From contig CAVYUP010000002.1 in assembly GCA_963771705.1 (NCBI GenBank), positions 310,001 through 374,000 of the forward strand: a DNA stretch of 64,000 nucleotides, read 5' to 3'. Position numbers and translations under genes: made by a program. Position 1 is the stretch's first letter. Every line of letters begins with the position of its first letter. The stretch is from DATFVA01 sp963771705. Lineage in GTDB: Bacteria > Bacteroidota > Ignavibacteria > Ignavibacteriales > Ignavibacteriaceae. Under the pieces are notes generated by a model that ran no database searches, was not told the DNA's origin, and saw nothing but the letters and a program-made list of their open reading frames with translations. Below, piece by piece: positions 18,285 through 26,958 of the stretch.

Positions 18285-18678
18285 ACTTGAAAAAAACAGA
18301 AAGTGGTTAATTTACTTTCCATTAATACTTTACTGGCTGATATTGTTCGTAGCTACAACTCTGCCTTCTAAAGATCTGCCTGATACAGGCGTAAGTGATA
18401 AGATCGAACACTTTACGGCTTATATGATTTTAGCTGTTCTGCTCAACTTTACCCTGATGTTTCAGAATAAATATCCGAAACTCAGGAAAAAGGCCTGGCT
18501 TTACACTCTAATTTTTATACTTACATATGCGGGTTTTGATGAACTTCACCAGCTCTTCATCCCTGGTAGAGATTGTGATATATTTGACTGGTTATCGGAT
18601 ACGTCAGGGGTTCTTCTCGGACTGGGATTTGTGAAAATCCTGATGATTTTTTTCAGGTATAAACCTCAAACTGGCTGA
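18274..18678 (+). CDS. VanZ-like membrane protein
   Basis: 134 residues, four transmembrane helices. The VanZ signature is present: DKIEHFTAYMILA in the first part, then DELHQLFIPGRDCDIFDW with the conserved Asp-Glu, Gln, Pro-Gly-Arg and Asp. The molecular function of this family is poorly defined; VanZ itself gives low-level teicoplanin resistance. The only in-frame early start is TTG at 18274, overlapping the nnr stop by 11 nt, so translation is probably coupled. Confidence 0.8.
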   Translation: MLNKLEKNRKWLIYFPLILYWLILFVATTLPSKDLPDTGVSDKIEHFTAYMILAVLLNFTLMFQNKYPKLRKKAWLYTLIFILTYAGFDELHQLFIPGRDCDIFDWLSDTSGVLLGLGFVKILMIFFRYKPQTG

Positions 18679-18763
18679 AAATCAGAACTTTTCAGGTCAG
18701 GCAGAATATTATGGCTTTTTATGGAACTATTGAATAATATATCAGTAAAAATAATAGCAGTAT

Positions 18764-18792
18764 TTGACAAAAGAAACATCATTTATTAACTT
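18764..18792 (+). promoter_or_regulatory. candidate promoter of tonB
   Basis: TTGACA (18764-18769), 17 bp, TAACTT (18787-18792), followed by GCC. It ends 37 bp before the ATG of the TonB gene and is one of the best matches to the local promoter pattern. Confidence 0.6.
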
Positions 18793-18815
18793 GCCGGGCG
18801 ATTAATTTGCCCTTT

Positions 18816-18823
18816 AGGAGGAG
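18816..18823 (+). promoter_or_regulatory. ribosome binding site deciding the tonB start
   Basis: AGGAGGAG lies 6 bp before ATG 18830. It argues against the in-frame TTG at 18824, which would directly abut it. Confidence 0.75.
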
Positions 18824-18829
18824 TTGGTA

Positions 18830-19483
18830 ATGGCACTTATAAAGAATCCCAAAGCGGATTTGAAACGCAGCTACAAAAAAATATTTGAGCTGAGTTTGAT
18901 TATTTCTCTCGCACTTTTAATAGTTGCGTTTAAGTTTTTCCCGCATATCGAAACAAAGGCTGCATTGTCGGAAGGACCGCAGGAACTATTTAAGGTCGAA
19001 GATGTTCAGCAGACCAAACAGGAGAACAGACCCCCGCCGCCTCCAAAACCCCCGATTCCTATTGAAGCTCCTTCTGAGGATGTCCTTGAAGATATTGAAA
19101 TCGGCGAAACCGAACTTAATGTTAATGAACAGGTAGAAGCTCCACCGCCTCCAAAAGTTGAGAAAAAGGTTGAGGAAGAACCTCAATATTTCGTAGCTGT
19201 TGAAGAGATGCCGGAACCTATCGGCGGTATTCAGGCAATTCAAAGTAAGATAGTTTACCCTGAAATTGCTAAGAGAGCAGGAATTGAAGGAAAAGTTTAT
19301 GTTCTCGCTTTCGTTGATGAAACAGGTACTGTAACTAAAGCTGAGATTATTAAAGGACTGGGTGCTGGCCTTGATGAAGCTGCATTAAATGCTGTAAAGG
19401 CTACTAAATTCAAACCCGGAAAACAGAGAGGTAAACCCGTTAAAGTACAGGTTTCAATCCCGATAGTATTCAAACTTCAATAA
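18830..19483 (+). CDS. tonB: TonB family energy transducer
   Basis: 217 residues. A single N-terminal membrane helix (about 21-40) is followed by a proline-rich periplasmic spacer (PPPPPKPPIPIEAP near 65-80, and APPPPKVEKK near 105). A C-terminal TonB domain (about 140-217) begins with VYPEIAKRAGIEGKVYVLAF and ends at IPIVFKLQ. It transmits proton-motive force from an ExbBD motor to outer-membrane receptors. No exbB/exbD or receptor is adjacent, so it may be a stand-alone housekeeping TonB. It has its own promoter candidate and terminator, making it a monocistronic unit. Confidence 0.92.
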   Translation: MALIKNPKADLKRSYKKIFELSLIISLALLIVAFKFFPHIETKAALSEGPQELFKVEDVQQTKQENRPPPPPKPPIPIEAPSEDVLEDIEIGETELNVNEQVEAPPPPKVEKKVEEEPQYFVAVEEMPEPIGGIQAIQSKIVYPEIAKRAGIEGKVYVLAFVDETGTVTKAEIIKGLGAGLDEAALNAVKATKFKPGKQRGKPVKVQVSIPIVFKLQ

Positions 19484-19504
19484 TCATCTGTTAAACAGAA
19501 ATTT

Positions 19505-19534
19505 AAGGCGTCCCCCAGGACGCCTTTTCTTTTT
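19505..19534 (+). terminator. rho-independent terminator after tonB
   Basis: A perfect 9-bp stem AAGGCGTCC / GGACGCCTT with a 4-nt loop is followed by TTCTTTTT. Confidence 0.93.
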
Positions 19535-19621
19535 AAATAAGTGATTTTGCCGGGAAATTTAATTATCCCCGCGTTATATTTATTGTTCTTAATAATTTAA
19601 TACTCATATAATGGCTGGTTG

Positions 19622-20653
19622 ATGGTTCAGAAAAAAATGAATACTGAAAATAAGGTATGGCTCACCATTTTTGTTATCATCCTTACCGTTTTTGACCTGC
19701 TTTTTATTATATACATCAAATATGATAATCAGCATCTTCCCCTTAGCGATTTCAGACTCTATTATACGGGTAACCTCTTCAATATTGCGTTCAGTCTTAT
19801 CCTTGTCGCTGGATTAATAGCATACATGTTCAAGGCAGACGTAAACCTTGCTCCCGTATCCATCTTTGTACTTGCCGCTGCAATGACAATTTTTCTCTTT
19901 ATAGCATGGATATTCTCAAAATCTCCGGTCTCGCTTCCCGATGTTACTATATTAAAACAGCCCTTGAATAGAGTATTCGTCAGCGGTTTATTTTTTATTT
20001 ACCAGTTCCTTCAGTTTATTTTGATTGTAGAGGTCTGGTTAAGCTTGTCACGGAAATCAAATTTAATATTTTTCCGCGCTCTCGTCGATTCTGTTTTAAT
20101 CACTATGATATTATTGATATTCTCCTTTTTCTATTTAAATTTTAATAAAGCTCCAAACAGGGAATTTTTTCTCAGCGGAAAAGGGAATAATGTTGGTGTT
20201 GTTCTGGGAGCCGCGGTATGGACAAATGAACCAAGTCCGAGTTTAAAATCCCGGGTGGATAAGGCTTTTAGAATGTATAATGATGGCAGCCTGCAGAAAA
20301 TTCAGCTGACAGGAGGCAACGCTCCCGGGGAGTTGAGCGAGGCGGAAATTGCTTACGATTATCTTAAAAAGAAAAAAATCGATATATCCGATATATGGCT
20401 TGAAAAAAGGACTTCCTCTACTGCCGAACAGATTCAGTTTATAAAAACAAACCTTAGTACAAAACCCGGGATAAATGACATTATCGTGATATCCGATTCC
20501 TACCATTTACCCAGGGTTAAAGAGATTGCAAAATTCTACCTTCTTGATATAGAAGTCGCCCCTTCAGATCTTGACCTGAGATTTGAGAATAAATTGTACA
20601 ATAAATTAAGGGAAAGTGCTGCAATTTTGATATTTTGGTTCTTTGCAATTTAA
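19622..20653 (+). CDS. DUF218/YdcF-like membrane protein
   Basis: 343 residues from the ATG at 19622; a TTG precedes it and another ATG is at 19637. Five to six transmembrane helices fill residues 10-180. A C-terminal DUF218 domain follows, with VVLGAAVWTNEPSPSLKSRV near 195-214, LTGGNAPGELSEAE near 233-246 and VISDSYHLPRVKEIAKFY near 285-302. DUF218 proteins (YdcF, SanA) are associated with envelope integrity and vancomycin sensitivity; the biochemical activity is not settled. It is followed by leucine dehydrogenase after 26 bp, possibly the same transcript. Confidence 0.8.
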   Translation: MVQKKMNTENKVWLTIFVIILTVFDLLFIIYIKYDNQHLPLSDFRLYYTGNLFNIAFSLILVAGLIAYMFKADVNLAPVSIFVLAAAMTIFLFIAWIFSKSPVSLPDVTILKQPLNRVFVSGLFFIYQFLQFILIVEVWLSLSRKSNLIFFRALVDSVLITMILLIFSFFYLNFNKAPNREFFLSGKGNNVGVVLGAAVWTNEPSPSLKSRVDKAFRMYNDGSLQKIQLTGGNAPGELSEAEIAYDYLKKKKIDISDIWLEKRTSSTAEQIQFIKTNLSTKPGINDIIVISDSYHLPRVKEIAKFYLLDIEVAPSDLDLRFENKLYNKLRESAAILIFWFFAI

Positions 20654-20679
20654 CTTTTTTCAAATAATGGAGAGTGAAT

Positions 20680-21792
20680 ATGGTTAATTTCGAAATAATT
20701 GAAGAATATGATCATGAACAGGTTGTTTTCTGTTCTAATAAAGAAGCAGGATTGAGAGCAATTATTGCAATTCATAATACTACTCTGGGTCCCGCTCTCG
20801 GTGGAACCCGTATGTGGAATTATAAAAGTCATGATGATGCTCTGAAAGATGTACTCAGACTGTCACGGGGTATGACTTACAAAGCGGCTGTTTCCGGTTT
20901 AAATCTTGGCGGAGGTAAAGCAGTTATTATTGGTGACTCAGCTACTCAGAAAAATGAGCTGCTTTTCAGAACTTTCGGAAAATTTATCGAAGGGCTGGCT
21001 GGAAGGTATATCACTGCTGAAGATGTGGGCACTTCTGTAACAGACATGGAATATGTTAGGATGGAAACAAAATATGTTACGGGAGTTTCAAAAGCTCTTG
21101 GAGGCTCCGGTGATCCCTCTCCGGTAACAGGATACGGAGTCTTTGTTGGTATGAAAGCCTGTGCGAAATATAAGTGGGGAAGTGATTCACTCGCCGGAAA
21201 AAAGATAGCTGTGCAGGGGGCAGGACAGGTGGCCAGATATTTGTGTGAACACCTTTATAACGAAGGCGCGGAAATATTTATTACTGATATAAATGAAAGC
21301 AAGGTAAACCGGGTTCTGGAGACTGTAAAAGCACAGGTTGTTAAGCCTGAAGAAATTTATGGTCTCGATGTTGATATTTTTTCTCCAAATGCACTTGGGG
21401 CTATTATAAATAATGATACAATAGGAAAGCTCAAAGCAGAAATAGTGGCTGGTGGCGCGAATAATCAGCTTGAGAAAGAGGATATTCATGGACCTCTCCT
21501 TATGGAAAAGGGTATACTGTATGCTCCTGATTATGTAATTAATGCCGGAGGTTTGATAAATGTAGCAAATGAACTGGAAGGCTACAGACAGGACCGTGCA
21601 CTAAAACAGGCAGAAAAAATTTATGATGTAATAGGAAGAATACTTGAAATTTCTGCCAGAGAAAATATCCCTACGTATGAAGCTTCCAATAAAATGGCGG
21701 AAGAGAGACTCGGGAGTGTTGGACGTATTAGTAATATATACACCGGTCAGTCGGCTTTTTCCGGTAGACTTGGTGAGTTATTTCATAAATAG
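20680..21792 (+). CDS. ldh: leucine dehydrogenase (Glu/Leu/Phe/Val dehydrogenase family)
   Basis: 370 residues from ATG 20680, supported by GGAG at 20669-20672; a GTG at 20674 is less likely. The catalytic lysines fall at Lys68 (SRGMTYKAA) and Lys80 (LGGGKAVI), exactly as in Bacillus leucine dehydrogenase, and GPALGGTRMW (38-47) is the substrate-pocket signature. The C-terminal Rossmann domain has VQGAGQVARYL near 177-187. It oxidatively deaminates branched-chain amino acids with NAD+ and can run in reverse. The hosting pathway may be branched-chain amino acid breakdown or branched fatty acid priming. Confidence 0.93.
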   Translation: MVNFEIIEEYDHEQVVFCSNKEAGLRAIIAIHNTTLGPALGGTRMWNYKSHDDALKDVLRLSRGMTYKAAVSGLNLGGGKAVIIGDSATQKNELLFRTFGKFIEGLAGRYITAEDVGTSVTDMEYVRMETKYVTGVSKALGGSGDPSPVTGYGVFVGMKACAKYKWGSDSLAGKKIAVQGAGQVARYLCEHLYNEGAEIFITDINESKVNRVLETVKAQVVKPEEIYGLDVDIFSPNALGAIINNDTIGKLKAEIVAGGANNQLEKEDIHGPLLMEKGILYAPDYVINAGGLINVANELEGYRQDRALKQAEKIYDVIGRILEISARENIPTYEASNKMAEERLGSVGRISNIYTGQSAFSGRLGELFHK

Positions 21793-21794
21793 AA

Positions 21795-21825
21795 TCTCAT
21801 AAATACATATTTGAGAATATTTTTA
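21795..21825 (+). terminator. weak A+T-rich terminator candidate
   Basis: TCTCATAAAT pairs imperfectly with ATTTGAGA and is followed by a T-rich run. The stem is short and A+T-rich, so the call is tentative. Confidence 0.3.
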
Positions 21826-21864
21826 TAAATTCAGTTTGTTCTTTATAAAGTTGGTAGTTAAGTA

Positions 21865-22347
21865 ATGACACAAATGTTTAAAAGAAGAGTTGTGAGAGAG
21901 AGGGTGTTGCAGATTCTGTATGCGTTTGAACTGAATAGTGAATCTCTGCAATTGTTAACTGAAGGAGTACTGTCAGATCTGGATGACTCTGTCGATAGAC
22001 AGTTCGCTAATGACCTTGTAAACAGGGTCATTATTCATAGGAATGAACTGGATATAAAAATAAAAGAACGGGTCGATAACTGGGAAATGGGAAGGATCGC
22101 TTTAATAGATAAGCTTTTGCTTCGTATGGGTATATGCGAACTTTACTATTTCCCGGATATTCCTCCCAAAGTTTCTATAAATGAAGCAATCGAAATTGCG
22201 AAAATCTATAGCACTGCGGGAAGTGGAAAATTTATAAACGGAATTCTTGATGCAATTCTTGGTGAGCTGAAGCATGAAGGAAAATTGAATAAAACGGGGA
22301 GGGGATTGGTAGAGGAAACCATTTCAAAACAGCCTCATAAAAAGTAA
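21865..22347 (+). CDS. nusB: transcription antitermination factor NusB
   Basis: 160 residues. The N-terminus FKRRVVRERVLQILYAFE (5-22) is the NusB arginine-rich RNA-binding region, and the C-terminal half holds NDLVNRVIIHRNELD and VSINEAIEIAKIYSTAGSGKFINGILDAI, a NusB family signature. With NusE it binds boxA RNA during rRNA transcription. Its 18-residue C-terminal tail is basic. The MFS gene starts 5 bp later, so the two are likely in one transcript. Confidence 0.93.
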   Translation: MTQMFKRRVVRERVLQILYAFELNSESLQLLTEGVLSDLDDSVDRQFANDLVNRVIIHRNELDIKIKERVDNWEMGRIALIDKLLLRMGICELYYFPDIPPKVSINEAIEIAKIYSTAGSGKFINGILDAILGELKHEGKLNKTGRGLVEETISKQPHKK

Positions 22348-22352
22348 CCTGC

Positions 22353-23609
22353 ATGAAGGAAAGAAGCAGAATTTTTGTCTGGACGTTGTTCGATTTTGCG
22401 AACACTGCTTTTTCCGTAATTATAGTTACAGTAATTTATTCCAAGTATTTTTCTAATTACGTTACAGGGGGACAGAGATGGTTGTGGGGACTCGCGGTCA
22501 GTCTTTCAATGGTCATTGCTGCTCTTCTAAGTCCTCCTCTTGGAGCTATAGCAGATGTTTCAAGAAACAGGAAACGGTTCCTTCTGATTTTCACATTGCT
22601 CTCCGTGACCTGTACTTCACTGATGTTTTTTGTGGATAAAGGGGATGTTTTTTCGGGTTTTATTCTTTTTGTGCTCGCTAATATAGGGTTTGAAGCAGGA
22701 TTGGTGTTTTACGATGCATTCCTTCCAAATCTTACCGAAAAGAAAAATTTCGGCAGGGTTTCAGGGTATGGTTTCGCTATGGGTTATGTCGGCGCTCTTG
22801 CTGTACTCCTCATCGTAATGGTAATGCTTCCCGCCGCTGATTCACCTGATTACTATTTTTATATACGACTTACTTTTGTTGTGGCTGCGGCGTTCTTCCT
22901 TTTCTTCTCTGCTCCTTTATTCCTTTTTGTGAGTGAACCCCGCGTAACTGAACCAATAAAAAAGGATCTGCTTAAAAATGGCATAAACAAAAGTTTTAGT
23001 ACATTCAAAGCTATTTTTTTTCAGAAGAAATATCCTGCGGTATCACGATTCCTTTTTGCTTTCTTTCTGTATAATGATGCTATCATAACAATAATTGCGT
23101 TTGCCTCAATTTTTGCTGCGAATATCCTGAAGATGAATGATGAAGAGATCATCCTCTTCTTTGTAATAGTTCAAAGTACGGCAGTAGCGGGTTCTTTTAT
23201 ATTTGGTATTATTTCCGATCATATAGGACCAAAGAAGACGATCAGCATTACTCTCGGTGTATGGATCCTTGTGATAATCGGAGCATTTTTTGTACAGACT
23301 ATCATTGAATTTTATATCGTAGGACTGCTTGCTGGTCTGTCTATCGGCAGTTCACAATCCTGCAGCAGAAGCCTGATGGCTCTCCTGACGCCCCACGAAC
23401 GTGAAGCTGAATTTTTCGGTTTCTACGATGGGTTGTTCGGTAAATCATCAGCCGTGGTTGGTCCTTTTGTCTACGGTGTAATATCTGACTTTTCCAATGA
23501 GAGGTTCGCGGCCCTGGCTATAGGATTGTTTTTTGTTGCGGGACTAATAATACTTCAAAAGGTCCAGGTACCCTTTTTCAGGAAAACACCCGCTGAAGAT
23601 ACAGCCTGA
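22353..23609 (+). CDS. MFS transporter, Atg22/UMF1-like
   Basis: 418 residues with 12 transmembrane helices. The start FVWTLFDFANTAFSVIIVTV (9-28) followed by YSKYF is typical of the Atg22-like (UMF1) branch, and SPPLGAIADVSRNRKRFL (near 63-80) is the MFS loop 2-3 motif. Yeast Atg22 exports amino acids from the vacuole; substrates of bacterial members are unproven. It directly follows nusB and converges on the CDF transporter gene with a single base between the stops. Confidence 0.85.
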   Translation: MKERSRIFVWTLFDFANTAFSVIIVTVIYSKYFSNYVTGGQRWLWGLAVSLSMVIAALLSPPLGAIADVSRNRKRFLLIFTLLSVTCTSLMFFVDKGDVFSGFILFVLANIGFEAGLVFYDAFLPNLTEKKNFGRVSGYGFAMGYVGALAVLLIVMVMLPAADSPDYYFYIRLTFVVAAAFFLFFSAPLFLFVSEPRVTEPIKKDLLKNGINKSFSTFKAIFFQKKYPAVSRFLFAFFLYNDAIITIIAFASIFAANILKMNDEEIILFFVIVQSTAVAGSFIFGIISDHIGPKKTISITLGVWILVIIGAFFVQTIIEFYIVGLLAGLSIGSSQSCSRSLMALLTPHEREAEFFGFYDGLFGKSSAVVGPFVYGVISDFSNERFAALAIGLFFVAGLIILQKVQVPFFRKTPAEDTA

Positions 23610-23610
23610 T

Positions 23611-24597
23611 TTATCTGACCATATAAATTGGCTTTCCTGTCATTTTGTCTACGTCCAGTTCGAAACTGATTTTCCTGACTTCCTGTCTCACATTGCATTC
23701 GGCATATCCGCAGTACTTGCATAGTTCAGGAATGCAGTAATCAAAATGAATTTTAATCTGCATGTTTGTAAATACTTTCATCAGTTTCTCTGCTATTTCT
23801 TTTTCCACGGAATGAGATTTTTGAATCGTAAAATAATATGGAAGAATTAGGTGAAAGTCGAGATATATTGTATCTCCGGATCTCCAGAATCTTAATTCGT
23901 GAAGATCTATCCAGTAAGGCCGCTTCAGCTTTCTGATTTCGGAAACAATTTTTTCAAGAAGATCAGGATCTGTTTCATTCATTAACCCGCCAATCGATTC
24001 TCTTAAAAGCTTGAAGCCCGTAAACAATATGTTTATAGCTACAGCGATTGCGAAGATTGGATCGAAAAGCTGAAACCCTGTGAATAGCACCAGTAAGATA
24101 CCCACGATAACACCGATGCTTGTATAGGAATCAGTCAATACATGTTTACCATCGGCTACAAGAGTAAGAGAATTCGTTTTCTTCCCCATCCTTACAAGAT
24201 AAGAACCGAGTAATAAGTTGATTCCTCCTGCCGCGGATATAACAATTACTCCTATATCAAGCTGCTTGAGATCGGAGCCATTAATAATATCAAGAACAGA
24301 TGTATAAATAATGAATACAGCGGCTGCCAGAATCAAAAAGCCCTCAAGTCCTGCAGAGAAAAATTCTATATTTCCATGACCGTACCTGTGGGATTCATCT
24401 GGAGGTCTTGAACTAAGAATAATACTGTACAAGGCCATTGAAGTAGCAAGCACATGCACAACTGATTCAGCAGCGTCGGAAAAGATGGCGGCCGAACCTG
24501 TGAGCAAATAGGCGCCCATCTTCGAAACGAACATTATTATTCCTACTGAGAGAGATAGTAAGGCTGCTCTTTTTTTGAGTGTTATGTTTTCAGTCAT
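23611..24597 (-). CDS. cation diffusion facilitator transporter
   Basis: 328 residues, six transmembrane helices and a cytoplasmic domain. Metal-site signatures are SDAAESVVHVLATSMALYSI (near 40-60) and, in helix 5, DGKHVLTDSYTSIGVIVG with the His-x3-Asp pair. After the CDF C-terminal domain there is a Cys-rich tail, CIPELCKYCGYAEC near 288-301. It exports divalent metals such as Zn2+, Fe2+ or Mn2+ by proton exchange. The start overlaps the phosphatase gene by 4 nt (ATGA). The metal is not predictable from this alone. Confidence 0.9.
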   Translation of the reverse strand: MTENITLKKRAALLSLSVGIIMFVSKMGAYLLTGSAAIFSDAAESVVHVLATSMALYSIILSSRPPDESHRYGHGNIEFFSAGLEGFLILAAAVFIIYTSVLDIINGSDLKQLDIGVIVISAAGGINLLLGSYLVRMGKKTNSLTLVADGKHVLTDSYTSIGVIVGILLVLFTGFQLFDPIFAIAVAINILFTGFKLLRESIGGLMNETDPDLLEKIVSEIRKLKRPYWIDLHELRFWRSGDTIYLDFHLILPYYFTIQKSHSVEKEIAEKLMKVFTNMQIKIHFDYCIPELCKYCGYAECNVRQEVRKISFELDVDKMTGKPIYMVR

Positions 24598-25706
24598 TTT
24601 GATTCCCCGATTAGAACTGCTTTCATTACTATTAAAGTAAGATCATCCTGCACCTGTGAGGAATAGGTGAAATTCTTTACTGCATTTACTATGATATCCC
24701 GGACCTCAACAGCGGATTTCTCCGCATTTTCACAAACCAGTCTGGTCAGATTTTCCTCACCGAAAGTACGGTAGAAAGTATCCATTGCCTCTACCACACC
24801 ATCCGTGTAGAAAATAAAAAGATCTCCGTTATCTGGTTTCAGGGAGATTTGCTCGGTAGAACTGGAGAAGATAAGTTCATTGGCAAGCCCGATTCCAATG
24901 CCTCCTGGAACGACCCGCGTACATTTTCCTTCGGATTTATTATAATGCAGCAGAGGCATATGTCCTGCGCGGGAAAGAAATATTTCTCCCCCGGAATTTA
25001 CTTCGGCAATGCTCATAGTCAGAAATGAACCTTTTGTAAGTACTCTTTTTAAATTATTATTTAAGGCATTCAGTATGTCTTTGGGAGAAGACTCCAGGCA
25101 GACAATATTATGGAGAATTGATTGAACCTGCACCATAAGCAGAGCTGCTGACATTCCTTTTCCCGAAACATCTCCAATCACTACGAAAGTCTTTTCATTT
25201 TCGGGATCAGGTTTGATAAAATCATAGTAGTCGCCTCCGACTTCCCGGGCTGTCGCCATATAACAGCTTATCTGATAATATTTGTTTTCAGGCGGCACAC
25301 CGGGCATCATATTCATCTGTATTTCACGGGCAACTTCAAGCTCATCCTTTGCGGTAAGTTTATCGGCAAGTTCAAAGGCCACAAGAAGGTTAATTAGAAT
25401 AAAGCCCCAGACTGCGAATCCCCAATCATTTCCAAAATATGCTAATATGAATAGAATCAGTCCTAAGGAGTAAATTATCCTTCGTCCCGGGGTTAAAAGA
25501 TTTAAGAATTCTAAAAAGAGGTTTCGTGTGAATAAAATTAAATCCAGAACCCTGTTCCTGCTCTTTTCCGGTTTTTTCATTCTCTTTACGTAGAAATCAT
25601 AAACCTCGGGCACGTCTCTTTTTACGAGTTTATGAAACTCATTGTAATTGAGTTCACCGGTATAAAAACGGAATAATCTTCTTAACCTTTCAAACAGGTT
25701 GTTCAT
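24594..25706 (-). CDS. membrane PP2C-type (SpoIIE) serine phosphatase
   Basis: 370 residues from ATG 25706 (a TTG is 6 bp upstream). Two or three membrane helices sit near 75-115, followed by a SpoIIE/RsbU phosphatase domain (about 130-370). It shows AREIQMNMMPGVPPENKYY, the metal-binding VGGDYYDFIKP and VIGDVSGKGMSAALLMVQV, a glycine loop SRAGHMPLLHY, and the final acidic FYTDGVVEAMD and DDLTLIV. Such enzymes usually dephosphorylate an anti-anti-sigma protein. No anti-sigma, STAS or sigma gene is adjacent. It lies 3-9 bp after the aminotransferase gene, in the six-gene minus-strand run. Confidence 0.85.
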   Translation of the reverse strand: MNNLFERLRRLFRFYTGELNYNEFHKLVKRDVPEVYDFYVKRMKKPEKSRNRVLDLILFTRNLFLEFLNLLTPGRRIIYSLGLILFILAYFGNDWGFAVWGFILINLLVAFELADKLTAKDELEVAREIQMNMMPGVPPENKYYQISCYMATAREVGGDYYDFIKPDPENEKTFVVIGDVSGKGMSAALLMVQVQSILHNIVCLESSPKDILNALNNNLKRVLTKGSFLTMSIAEVNSGGEIFLSRAGHMPLLHYNKSEGKCTRVVPGGIGIGLANELIFSSSTEQISLKPDNGDLFIFYTDGVVEAMDTFYRTFGEENLTRLVCENAEKSAVEVRDIIVNAVKNFTYSSQVQDDLTLIVMKAVLIGESK

Positions 25707-25715
25707 ATTCAAATA

Positions 25716-26873
25716 TTAGATTTTACTTAAAATGTCAGCAGCCTCTGTAAGGACATCATCCTTCTTGGCAAAACAGACTCTCAGCTTTTTTGCGTTTCGT
25801 TTATCATGATAAAACGGAGAGAGGGGAATGGTAGCTATTCCGGCTTCCTTCGTAAGTTTTTCCGCAAATTCCATATCATTCATTTCTGTAATCCCTGAAT
25901 AATCAAGAAGCTGAAAATATGTGCCTGAAGCCGGGGTAAACTTCCAGCGCGAATTATATAGGGCTTTAATAAACAAATCCCTCTTCTTTTCATAAAAGTT
26001 GTTCAGTTTCCTGTAATGACTTTCATTATCCATGTATTCGGCATAAGCATATTGAATAGGTGTATTCACTGCGAACACAATAAATTGATGTACTTTTCTG
26101 AATTCTTTCATCATTCTATCCGGGGCTGCGCAGTATCCCATCTTCCATCCTGTAGTATGATAACTTTTCCCGAAAGAAGAAATCACAAAAGATTTATTTA
26201 CTAATTCACGGGACCCTGCAGCTGATACATGCTTTTTTTCATCAAACACGATATGTTCGTAAACTTCATCACTGAGTATAAAAATATCCTTATTCCTGGT
26301 GATATCTTCCAGGTTTGTTATATCCGTCTCATTTATTACACTGCCGGTCGGATTATGGGGTGAATTGAGGAATATCATCTTTGTTTTGGACGTGACAGCT
26401 TTCGAGGCTTTTTCCCAGTCTATTGAGAAGTCACTTTCTCTTAGCGGCACGTAAACAGGGATACCTCCGTTTATTTTAACTGCAGGAGCATAAGAGTCAT
26501 ACGCAGGTTCAAAAAGGATGACTTCATCTCCCGGATTTATAACTGCAGTTGCTGCAGTATAAATTGCCTGAGTAGCACCGGCTGTTATATTAATTTCATT
26601 CTCGGGATCATATTTATGACCATAAAGCTTCTGAATTTTTTCGGAGATTTTGTACCTGAGTATAGGAATTCCGGCCATAGGAGCATATTGGTTGAAACCT
26701 TTTCTGAGATAATATTCAACAAGGTCAATTAGTTCTTCATTACAGTTGAAATCGGGAAATCCCTGACTGAGATTTATCGCATTATTTTCAGCCGCCATGC
26801 GCGACATTATAGTGAATATCGTCGTTCCTGTATCAGGAAGTTTTGAATTCAGCATCTCATTGTGGGCATTCAT
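25716..26873 (-). CDS. class I aminotransferase, methionine aminotransferase (YbdL)-like
   Basis: 385 residues, fold type I PLP enzyme. Landmarks are INLSQGFPDFNCNEEL (33-48), YAPMAGIPILR (63-73), NSPHNPTGSVI (170-180) with the PLP-contacting Asn, Asp202/Tyr205 in LSDEVYEH, and the Schiff-base Lys236 in SSFGKSYHTTGWKMGY. The wording is closest to the YbdL/MtnE type that uses methionine or aromatic amino acids and keto acids. In the methionine salvage pathway it would make methionine from ketomethylthiobutyrate, but no salvage genes are nearby, so the in vivo substrate is open. Confidence 0.88.
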   Translation of the reverse strand: MNAHNEMLNSKLPDTGTTIFTIMSRMAAENNAINLSQGFPDFNCNEELIDLVEYYLRKGFNQYAPMAGIPILRYKISEKIQKLYGHKYDPENEINITAGATQAIYTAATAVINPGDEVILFEPAYDSYAPAVKINGGIPVYVPLRESDFSIDWEKASKAVTSKTKMIFLNSPHNPTGSVINETDITNLEDITRNKDIFILSDEVYEHIVFDEKKHVSAAGSRELVNKSFVISSFGKSYHTTGWKMGYCAAPDRMMKEFRKVHQFIVFAVNTPIQYAYAEYMDNESHYRKLNNFYEKKRDLFIKALYNSRWKFTPASGTYFQLLDYSGITEMNDMEFAEKLTKEAGIATIPLSPFYHDKRNAKKLRVCFAKKDDVLTEAADILSKI

Positions 26874-26958
26874 AGCGGAACTTCTTTAATATTTTGATTG
26901 GTGTAAAATAAGTAAAATATACTATTCACCGAAGTTCAGTAATGAGATATTAGAGGAC

